DNA of 6,020 nt from an uncultured Clostridia bacterium (lineage in GTDB: Bacteria > Bacillota > Clostridia > Christensenellales > Borkfalkiaceae). The stretch is from positions 1 through 6,020 of the forward strand of contig CANRIY010000098.1 of assembly GCA_947630775.1 (NCBI GenBank), in the 5' to 3' direction. This document shows positions 1-5,243 of the stretch, piece by piece; the first letter of the stretch is position 1; each line of letters begins with the position of its first letter. The translations under genes were made by a program, and so were the position numbers. A model generated the notes under the pieces. The model was not told the DNA's origin. It saw only the letters and a list, made by a program, of their open reading frames with translations, and searched no databases.

Positions 1-1
1 C

Positions 2-2941
2 GACGATCCCACCCGCATGAAGATGCAGACGCATGAGTTCTACATGAAGACGGGGGATGAAATGGCGGCACTCTTTCCCGATCTTCCCGAGGCGATCTCC
101 AACACCCGCGTCATCGCGGACAAGGTCTCCGACGTCGATACGCCTTTCAATCTCAAAGAGGACGGCTCTCCCGTCTACGATAAATCCCTCATTCCGCTCT
201 ATACCGCGGACGACGGGACGCCTTCGCCCGAATATCTGACCCGCCTCACGTGGGACGGACTTCCCAAGCGGTACCCCGTTCTCACCGATGAGATCAAAAA
301 GAGGGCGGAGTACGAGCTTTCCGTCATCATCAAAATGGGGTTTGCGGATTATTTCCTCATCGTTTGGGACTACATCAACTGGTCGAGACTGCATGATATC
401 CCTGTCGGCCCCGGGCGGGGCAGCGGCGTGGGAAGCATCGTTGCTTACGCTATCGGGATCACGAATGTCGATCCGCTCAGATACGATCTTCTCTTCGAGC
501 GCTTTCTCAATCCCGACCGTGTCTCCATGCCCGACTTCGACGTCGATTTCTGTACGGAGAGAAGGGGAGAGACGATCGAGTATGTCAGGAGGCGCTATCA
601 TCCCGAAAACGTCGCGCAGATCGTCACGTTCGGAACCCTCGCTTCGCGCGCCGTTATCAAGGACGTCGGCAGGGTCATGCGCGTGCCGTATGCGGATACC
701 GACCGCGTTACTAAGCTCATGGACGGGAAATCCACCATCCGCGAGCTGTTGGGGCTCAACATTGAGAGCTGCCGCCAAAAGGTCCTCGATACGGCGGACG
801 ATCCCGACAAGCACGATGAAGCGCTCAAAAAGCTCGCCGACCAGGAGAGCAAGCGCAATTCCGAATTTGTGGAGATCTACGAATCGGACGAGACCTTGAA
901 ACGTGTCATCGACATGGGGCTCAAACTCGAGGGAATGCCCCGCAACACATCGATGCATGCGGCGGGCGTCGTCATCTGCCGTAAAAAGATCGCCGACAAC
1001 GTGCCGCTCTCCCGCAACGGGACGGATATCACGACCCAGTTCGACATGAAAGAGGTGGAGTCCATCGGCATGCTCAAAATGGACTTTTTGGCGCTCACCA
1101 CCCTCACCGACATCAAAAAGACGCTCGATTATATCTATGAGGACTACGGGAAGCATATCGAGTTCGGGCAGAGCTGCGACGATCCGGGGGCATACGATCT
1201 CATTGCGGAAGGGGATACGGACGCGGTGTTCCAGCTTGAGCAGGGTGGGATGAAGCGGTTCATGAAACAGCTCCGCCCGACCTGCCTCGAAGATCTCATC
1301 GCGGGGATCTCCCTATACCGCCCCGGTCCCATGGACTTTATTCCCGACTATCTGAAAAACAGGGCGGAGCCCGATAAGATCCATTACCTCACGCCGCTCC
1401 TGAAACCCATTCTCGAAAAGACGTACGGGGTCATCATCTATCAGGAGCAGGTCATGCAGATCTTCCAGAACCTTGCGGGGTATTCTCTCGGGCAGGCAGA
1501 TCTCGTCCGCCGCGCAATGGCGAAAAAGCACCGCTCCGAGCTGATGGCGCAGAAGGATAAATTCATCTACGGCGACGTGGACAAGATCGTCCGATACGAA
1601 AAGGACGGCTCTCCCGTCTACGGCAATATCACGGGCTGTAAGGCGCACGGGATCCCGCCCGAAGTCTCCGCCGAGCTCTTTGCCCAGATGGAGAGCTTCG
1701 CTTCCTACGCTTTCAACAAGTCGCACGCCGCGGCATACGCCGTTGTCACCTATCAGACGGCATTTCTCAAAAAGTACTACCCCAAGGAATTCCTTGCGGG
1801 CGTGCTCAATAACCGCATCACCAAGATCGACGAAATCGCAAAATACGTCGTCTACATGAAGGAAAAGAACATTCGGGTCCTGCCGCCCGACGTCAACCGT
1901 TCGAAGGCGTACTTTTCCGTCGAAGGGGACGGGATCCGCTTCGGCCTGTGCGCACTGCGCGGGGTCGGCATCGCCGCAATGGAGAGCGTCATTGAAGAAC
2001 GCGCCAAGGGAGGACGCTTCAAGGATTTCTCGGATTTCCTGATGCGATGCACGAAGTTTGTCAATAAGCGGATGGTCGAAGCGCTCATCTTCGGCGGCGC
2101 GTTCGACGGAATGGGCTACCGCAGGGCGCAATACAATGCCGTCTATGAAGATCTCATGCGTCGGATCCAGCTCATCGACAAACAAAAGTCGAGCATGCAG
2201 ATGTCGCTGTTCGGCGATTTTATCAGGGAAGACGCCCCGAAGGCGGAATATCCCGACATCCCCGAATGGGAAGCGGACGACCTTCTCGGCAAAGAAAAAT
2301 CGGTGCTCGGCGTCTATGTCAGCGGCCATCCCTTCGAGCAGTACGCCCATCTCTTCAAGGATTGTTCCTTCCATACGGGTATGCTTTCGGACTTCGAAGA
2401 GGACGAAGAGACGGGTAGCAGGACATATAATCTCATCAAGGCGGGAGATCCCGCAACGCTCGGCGGACTCGTCGCGGGGGTCAAGAAGATCAACACGAAG
2501 TCGGGCGCGATCATGGCGTTTATCACCGTCGAAGATCTCTACGGCAGTGTCGAATGCGTCGCCTTCCCGCGCATCTACGAGAAGGTGCGTTCGGCGCTCA
2601 GGCACGACGCCGTTGTGCGCATTTCGGGCAAGATCGACTGTCCGCCCGATAAACTTCCCGTCATCGTCGTTGATACGCTCGATGTTCTCGATCCCGAGGA
2701 GCAGACGAAAAAGGCGGAGCCCGAACCGAAGGAACAGGAACAGGTTTTATGGCTGGACGCGCGTTCGCTTGCGGAAGAGGATTTTAACGAACTCGTCGAC
2801 GCGCTCGAAGGCTATCAGGGCGAAACAAAGGCGAAGATCCTCTACGGGGGGAAGCGGTTCGAGTACGGGATCCGCCTCTCCCGCGCGCTTGCCGCAGAGC
2901 TCAGGACCTTCCTTCCCGAGTCCTGCATCAAGATCGTGTAA
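2..2941 (+). CDS. dnaE: DNA polymerase III subunit alpha, 5'-truncated by the window edge
   Basis: This is the replicative C-family DNA polymerase, which extends primers with dNTPs at the fork. The frame is open from base 2 (DDPTRM... precedes the first Met at 17), so the start and the N-terminal PHP domain lie upstream; about 979 residues remain of the usual ~1,150-1,200. Numbered from the Met at 17: a GPGRGSG loop at 131-137, the catalytic pair in PDFDVDF (D175 and D177, equivalent to E. coli D401/D403), the third catalytic Asp in KMDFLALTTLT (D356, E. coli D555), a conserved KSHAAAYA block near 568, then a helix-hairpin-helix region, a beta-clamp-binding motif QMSLF (728-732) and an OB fold at about 815-900. 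It ends in a normal alpha C-terminus, FLPESCIKIV. MDFLALTTLT differs from the common DFLGLRTLT. Firmicutes often also have PolC; this protein is the DnaE type. Family assignment is secure. Confidence 0.97.
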   Translation, partial: DDPTRMKMQTHEFYMKTGDEMAALFPDLPEAISNTRVIADKVSDVDTPFNLKEDGSPVYDKSLIPLYTADDGTPSPEYLTRLTWDGLPKRYPVLTDEIKKRAEYELSVIIKMGFADYFLIVWDYINWSRLHDIPVGPGRGSGVGSIVAYAIGITNVDPLRYDLLFERFLNPDRVSMPDFDVDFCTERRGETIEYVRRRYHPENVAQIVTFGTLASRAVIKDVGRVMRVPYADTDRVTKLMDGKSTIRELLGLNIESCRQKVLDTADDPDKHDEALKKLADQESKRNSEFVEIYESDETLKRVIDMGLKLEGMPRNTSMHAAGVVICRKKIADNVPLSRNGTDITTQFDMKEVESIGMLKMDFLALTTLTDIKKTLDYIYEDYGKHIEFGQSCDDPGAYDLIAEGDTDAVFQLEQGGMKRFMKQLRPTCLEDLIAGISLYRPGPMDFIPDYLKNRAEPDKIHYLTPLLKPILEKTYGVIIYQEQVMQIFQNLAGYSLGQADLVRRAMAKKHRSELMAQKDKFIYGDVDKIVRYEKDGSPVYGNITGCKAHGIPPEVSAELFAQMESFASYAFNKSHAAAYAVVTYQTAFLKKYYPKEFLAGVLNNRITKIDEIAKYVVYMKEKNIRVLPPDVNRSKAYFSVEGDGIRFGLCALRGVGIAAMESVIEERAKGGRFKDFSDFLMRCTKFVNKRMVEALIFGGAFDGMGYRRAQYNAVYEDLMRRIQLIDKQKSSMQMSLFGDFIREDAPKAEYPDIPEWEADDLLGKEKSVLGVYVSGHPFEQYAHLFKDCSFHTGMLSDFEEDEETGSRTYNLIKAGDPATLGGLVAGVKKINTKSGAIMAFITVEDLYGSVECVAFPRIYEKVRSALRHDAVVRISGKIDCPPDKLPVIVVDTLDVLDPEEQTKKAEPEPKEQEQVLWLDARSLAEEDFNELVDALEGYQGETKAKILYGGKRFEYGIRLSRALAAELRTFLPESCIKIV
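159..179 (+). repeat. 21-bp direct repeat in dnaE, copy 1
   Basis: These 21 bases are identical to 1602-1622 and lie in the same codon phase, encoding the peptide DGSPVY. The copy sits in a stretch (EDGSPVYDKSLIPLY) that is variable in DnaE proteins, just before the conserved polymerase core. The flanking bases differ at both ends. Confidence 0.7.
1602..1622 (+). repeat. 21-bp direct repeat in dnaE, copy 2
   Basis: This is the second exact copy of 159-179, again read as DGSPVY. It lies in what looks like a family-variable insertion between AKKHRSELM and CKAHGIPPE, just upstream of the KSHAAAYA block. It may be a small internal duplication or convergent use of preferred codons for the same loop peptide. 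Confidence 0.7.
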
Positions 2942-2948
2942 AAAAATC

Positions 2949-2990
2949 AAAAAAGAAATACGGAAAATCGGAAAACAGTCTTTCTTTTTT
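2949..2990 (+). terminator. Weak A/T-stem hairpin after dnaE, possible terminator
   Basis: A 10-bp perfect inverted repeat (AAAAAAGAAA at 2949-2958 and TTTCTTTTTT at 2981-2990) encloses a 22-nt loop and is followed by ATTTTT. It starts 7 nt after the dnaE stop codon. The T-rich right arm fits a Rho-independent terminator, but a stem with a single G-C pair and a long loop would be weak. The right arm also overlaps the likely -35 region of the pfkA promoter. It may act only partially. Confidence 0.35.
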
Positions 2991-3009
2991 ATTTTTGATG
3001 TGCTATAAT
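2981..3009 (+). promoter_or_regulatory. Extended -10 sigma-A-type promoter for pfkA
   Basis: TGCTATAAT at 3001-3009 is a perfect extended -10 element (TGn plus TATAAT). The hexamer 17 bp upstream, TTTCTT at 2981-2986, is a poor -35, which an extended -10 can tolerate. Transcription should start near 3015-3017, giving a leader of about 25 nt. This means pfkA need not depend on readthrough from dnaE. Confidence 0.7.
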
Positions 3010-3030
3010 ACCAAAGAGAGGGAAGTACAC

Positions 3031-3036
3031 GGAGGT
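3031..3036 (+). promoter_or_regulatory. Ribosome binding site of pfkA
   Basis: GGAGGT lies 4 nt before the ATG at 3041. It is a strong Shine-Dalgarno match and fixes that start codon. Confidence 0.85.
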
Positions 3037-3040
3037 CAAT

Positions 3041-4003
3041 ATGAAGCGAATCGGATTACTCACAAGCGGCGGCGACGCACCCGGCATGAATGCCGCGATC
3101 AGAGCCGTCGTCCGCACGGCAATTTATTTCGGCATGGAAGTATACGGCATCGAACGCGGCTACGCGGGCCTCATCGAGGACAATATGCGGCAGCTTGAAA
3201 TGCGTTCTGTCTCCGATATCGTCCAAAGGGGCGGCACGATGCTCCGCACGGCGAGATGCCTCGAAATGCTCACCAAAGACGGGCAGAAGCAGGCGGTCGC
3301 GACGCTTGAAAGAAGGGGGATCGAGGGGCTCGTCGTCATCGGCGGCGACGGATCCTTCCGCGGGGCAAAGTGTCTGACTGAGGACTACGGGATCCCGACG
3401 ATTGGGATCCCCGGTACCATCGATAACGACCTGCAATACACGGATTATACGCTGGGCTTCGACACGGCGGTCAATACCTGCCTCGAAGTCATCAATAAAC
3501 TCCGCGATACCATGAATTCGCACGAACGCATCTCCGTCGTCGAGGTCATGGGCCGCCATTGCGGGGATATCGCCCTCTACGCGGGCATCACATCCGGCGC
3601 CGAGATCATCGTCGTGCCCGAAATCGCATTCGACCTTGAAGACATCGTCATGCGCATCAACCGTTCCCGCGCGAACGGCAAGCATTCAAATATCATTGTC
3701 GTGGCGGAAGGGGCGTGCAGCGCCGACGAATTTGCCAAAAAATTGCAGGAAGTTACCACCTACAACGTCCGTGCGACCACCATCGGGCACATCCAGCGCG
3801 GCGGTTCGCCCTCCATGGCGGACAGAATGCTCGCCGCGCAGTTCGGCAATAAAGCCGTCCGGCTTTTGAAAGACGGCATCGGAAACCGCGTCGTCGGGAT
3901 CCACAGAAACGAGATCATCGATATGGACATCATCGAGGCAGTCTCCATGAAAAAGAAGTTCAATTATGAACTTTACGAGACCCTTCAGATGATCTCCATG
4001 TAA
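3041..4003 (+). CDS. pfkA: ATP-dependent 6-phosphofructokinase
   Basis: This cytoplasmic glycolytic enzyme phosphorylates fructose 6-phosphate to fructose 1,6-bisphosphate with ATP, normally as an allosteric homotetramer. The 320 residues match the usual bacterial length of about 320. Visible motifs: N-terminal TSGGDAPGMNAAIRAVVR (residues 8-25, with R21 and R25 of the effector site), TAR with R72, and GGDGS at 101-105. The Gly at 104 marks ATP rather than pyrophosphate use. PGTIDND follows, with Gly125 and catalytic Asp128; numbering is one higher than in the E. coli and Geobacillus enzymes because of a one-residue insertion. SHER (R163), VMGRHCGD and GHIQRGGSP complete the substrate-binding elements. 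No essential residue is missing. It has its own promoter and strong ribosome site and is followed by a second sugar kinase, probably in one transcript. The position after dnaE is a familiar Firmicutes arrangement; the pyruvate kinase gene often found next is not in this window. Confidence 0.97.
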   Translation: MKRIGLLTSGGDAPGMNAAIRAVVRTAIYFGMEVYGIERGYAGLIEDNMRQLEMRSVSDIVQRGGTMLRTARCLEMLTKDGQKQAVATLERRGIEGLVVIGGDGSFRGAKCLTEDYGIPTIGIPGTIDNDLQYTDYTLGFDTAVNTCLEVINKLRDTMNSHERISVVEVMGRHCGDIALYAGITSGAEIIVVPEIAFDLEDIVMRINRSRANGKHSNIIVVAEGACSADEFAKKLQEVTTYNVRATTIGHIQRGGSPSMADRMLAAQFGNKAVRLLKDGIGNRVVGIHRNEIIDMDIIEAVSMKKKFNYELYETLQMISM

Positions 4004-4028
4004 TTTCGAAGGACGACCGCAAGCGTCG

Positions 4029-4045
4029 GCTTCCGCTGCGGAAGC
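4029..4045 (+). other. GC-rich hairpin between pfkA and the PfkB-type kinase
   Basis: GCTTCCG (4029-4035) and CGGAAGC (4039-4045) form a 7-bp perfect stem with a 3-nt loop. No T-tract follows, so it is not a standard terminator. It ends 5 nt before the G-rich ribosome site of the next gene (4051), so it could mark an mRNA processing or stability point or influence translation of the second gene. No function is demonstrated. Confidence 0.55.
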
Positions 4046-4050
4046 AAAGT

Positions 4051-4058
4051 GGGGGAAG
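4051..4058 (+). promoter_or_regulatory. Ribosome binding site that selects ATG 4061
   Basis: The run GGGGGAAG just before ATG 4061 is the only plausible Shine-Dalgarno here, though the spacing is short. It supports 4061 over the in-frame GTG at 4049, which would put this run inside the gene and add four residues (MGEE) before the usual family start MILTV. Confidence 0.55.
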
Positions 4059-4060
4059 AA

Positions 4061-4984
4061 ATGATTTTAACAGTCTGCATGAGTCCGAGCGTAGACGTCA
4101 CGATCGAGCTTGATTCGCTCAACATCGGAAAGATCAACGTCGTCAGATCCAAGACGCTGTCCTTTACCGGGAAGGCGCTCAATGTTGCGATCGGCGTTGC
4201 CCGTCTCGGCGCCGAAGCGTTCGCCACCGGGTTTATGTACAATGAAAACGGCCAGATGTTCGAGCACGCGCTCGACAGGGAAGGTGTCCGCTTTTCTTTT
4301 GTCTGGAACAACGGCCGCGTGCGTGAAAACTATAAATGTATCGACAAACGCTCCATGCTCACCGAGATCAACGACGTCGGCGGGCAGGTGGAAGGGGAAA
4401 AGCTGGTCGAACTTCTCCGCATGATCCAGAGTTATTCGGCTCGGTCGGCGGTCACCGTCATTTCGGGGAGCCTTCCCCGCGGCGTGGACGACAGTTATTA
4501 CCGCGATCTTTTCCGCGCCGTCGATCCGCATTCGCTTAAGATCGTGGATACAGAGGGCGGGCGGCTCTTTGCCGCGCTCGAGGCGGGGGTCGATCTCGCG
4601 AAGCCCAATCTCGAAGAGCTCGAAAATACACTTGGCAGAAAACTGAAAACGAGGGCGGAGATGCTCTCGGGTTGCAGGGAGCTTTTGGACCGCGGCGCAA
4701 AGACGGTGCTCCTCTCCCTCGGACGGGATGGCGCAATCATCACGGACGGGTCAAAGAATTATTATTGTAAGAGCATCAACGTCGCTGTCAATTCCACGGT
4801 CGGCGCGGGCGATGCGATGGTCGCCGCTGTTGCAAACATGATGCAGCAGGGCGCGGAGCTTCGGGATATCCTCCGCGCGGGCGTCGCCGCGGGCACGGCG
4901 GCAGTCACGACGTTCGGCACGATCTCCTTCGCCAAAGAGAAGTACGAAGAGATCTTATCCAACGTGAAAGTGACGGAGATCTGA
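4061..4984 (+). CDS. PfkB-family hexose-phosphate kinase, 1-phosphofructokinase-like
   Basis: The 307-residue protein belongs to the ribokinase/PfkB superfamily, in the branch holding 1-phosphofructokinase (FruK), tagatose-6-phosphate kinase (LacC) and PfkB-type 6-phosphofructokinase. Numbered from ATG 4061: a MILTVCMSPSVDV start; the first PfkB signature as TGKALNVA (36-43) where GGKGxNVA is usual; the sugar-binding stretch RENYKCIDKRSMLTEIN; VDTEGG in place of the common DTSG; KPNLEELE; the nucleotide-site strand LSLGRDGAIITDG; and the anion-hole and catalytic motif VGAGDAMVAA with Asp251 as general base. The catalytic parts are intact, so it should be active. The likely product is fructose 1,6-bisphosphate or tagatose 1,6-bisphosphate; sequence alone does not decide the substrate. 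It follows pfkA after 57 nt without a visible promoter, so co-transcription is likely. No PTS or tagatose genes are in view. The in-frame GTG at 4049 is a less likely start. Confidence 0.88.
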   Translation: MILTVCMSPSVDVTIELDSLNIGKINVVRSKTLSFTGKALNVAIGVARLGAEAFATGFMYNENGQMFEHALDREGVRFSFVWNNGRVRENYKCIDKRSMLTEINDVGGQVEGEKLVELLRMIQSYSARSAVTVISGSLPRGVDDSYYRDLFRAVDPHSLKIVDTEGGRLFAALEAGVDLAKPNLEELENTLGRKLKTRAEMLSGCRELLDRGAKTVLLSLGRDGAIITDGSKNYYCKSINVAVNSTVGAGDAMVAAVANMMQQGAELRDILRAGVAAGTAAVTTFGTISFAKEKYEEILSNVKVTEI

Positions 4985-5082
4985 GCGGCCCGACGGCAGA
5001 GTTCTCAATAATTTATAATCCTTTGAGCGTGTAACATACGCGCCGAATGTTTCATGAAAAATTTCAACATATTTCGACAGAA

Positions 5083-5098
5083 CCACAAGATATAGTGA
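5083..5098 (+). promoter_or_regulatory. NrdR box-like operator 1 (distal)
   Basis: This site matches the NrdR-box consensus as I recall it (acaCwAtATaTwGtgt) at 13 of 16 positions, with core CAAGATATAGTG. NrdR is the ATP/dATP-sensing repressor of ribonucleotide reductase genes. It starts 31 bp before the second site, about three helical turns. Confidence 0.65.
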
Positions 5099-5113
5099 TG
5101 AAAGAAATTTTTT

Positions 5114-5129
5114 TATCAAAATCTTGTGC
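5114..5129 (+). promoter_or_regulatory. NrdR box-like operator 2 (middle)
   Basis: This is the weakest of the three, matching 10 of 16 consensus positions, but the conserved inner and right-half bases are kept (CAAAATCTTGTG). It is separated from sites 1 and 3 by 15 and 16 bp, the spacing known for paired NrdR boxes, and it lies just upstream of the -35 hexamer. Confidence 0.6.
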
Positions 5130-5137
5130 TCAAACAG

Positions 5138-5166
5138 TTGACATCTTCCAATATATGGTGTACAAT
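5138..5166 (+). promoter_or_regulatory. Near-consensus sigma-A-type promoter for nrdD
   Basis: TTGACA (5138-5143) is a perfect -35, followed by a 17-bp spacer and TACAAT (5161-5166), which matches the -10 consensus at five of six bases. The start should fall near 5172-5174, leaving a leader of about 71 nt before nrdD. The strongest NrdR-like core lies inside the spacer, so a bound repressor would block polymerase directly. Confidence 0.85.
5146..5161 (+). promoter_or_regulatory. NrdR box-like operator 3, inside the nrdD promoter
   Basis: The site matches the NrdR consensus at 12 of 16 positions, with core CAATATATGGTGT. It fills the spacer between the -35 and -10 and touches the first base of the -10. 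It begins 32 bp after site 2. Overlap with the promoter is what a repressor site should show. Confidence 0.68.
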
Positions 5167-5169
5167 AAT

Positions 5170-5195
5170 AGCGTTCCCTCCGGGGAACGCTTTTT
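5170..5195 (+). terminator. Strong hairpin plus T-tract at the nrdD transcription start
   Basis: AGCGTTCCC (5170-5178) and GGGAACGCT (5183-5191) form a 9-bp perfect stem with a 4-nt loop, and T's run from 5191 to 5195. This is a good Rho-independent terminator for transcripts arriving from the kinase operon, which otherwise has no visible terminator. It lies directly at the expected start of the nrdD transcript, so an RNA starting near 5173 keeps only six base pairs of the stem. It may therefore stop upstream readthrough while hindering nrdD less, or act as a 5' stem-loop. Confidence 0.75.
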
Positions 5196-5230
5196 GCCTG
5201 TGAGACGGGCGGGAAATCTACGAAGCGCAA

Positions 5231-5236
5231 GAGGAG
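5231..5236 (+). promoter_or_regulatory. Ribosome binding site of nrdD
   Basis: GAGGAG ends 7 nt before ATG 5244. The spacing is ideal and fixes the start; the translated N-terminus is also that of a normal ATP cone. Confidence 0.85.
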
Positions 5237-5243
5237 CGGGGAA

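Noticed and set aside
1313..2605. A 430-codon open frame on the minus strand across dnaE
   Set aside because: It lies fully inside dnaE, has no recognisable domains or ribosome site, and its residue make-up is what GC-rich codon bias gives on the opposite strand.
2058..3008. A 316-codon open frame on the + strand overlapping the end of dnaE
   Set aside because: It is Ser/Arg-rich out-of-frame translation of dnaE with no family features.
4049..4051. GTG start for the PfkB-type kinase
   Set aside because: It would place the G-rich ribosome site inside the gene and its upstream region is a hairpin; the family normally starts at the MILTV equivalent (ATG 4061).
5014..5019. TATAAT as a second nrdD promoter
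   Set aside because: No -35 hexamer or TGn extension lies at a suitable distance.
5027..5041. Small hairpin (GCGTGT / ATACGC) as the terminator of the kinase operon
   Set aside because: The stem is six pairs with one wobble and no T-tract follows; the hairpin at 5170-5195 is a much better candidate.
5050..5059. 10-bp palindrome TTTCATGAAA as an operator
   Set aside because: A single short AT-rich palindrome in AT-rich DNA, with no second copy and no known regulator to match.
5062..5077. A possible fourth NrdR box (core CAACATATTTCG)
   Set aside because: The right half lacks the GTG, and its 21-bp step does not match the 31-32 bp spacing of the other sites.
4985..5243. Cobalamin riboswitch or other structured leader before the reductase gene
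   Set aside because: No B12-box-like conserved segment is seen, and the leader after the start is only about 71 nt.
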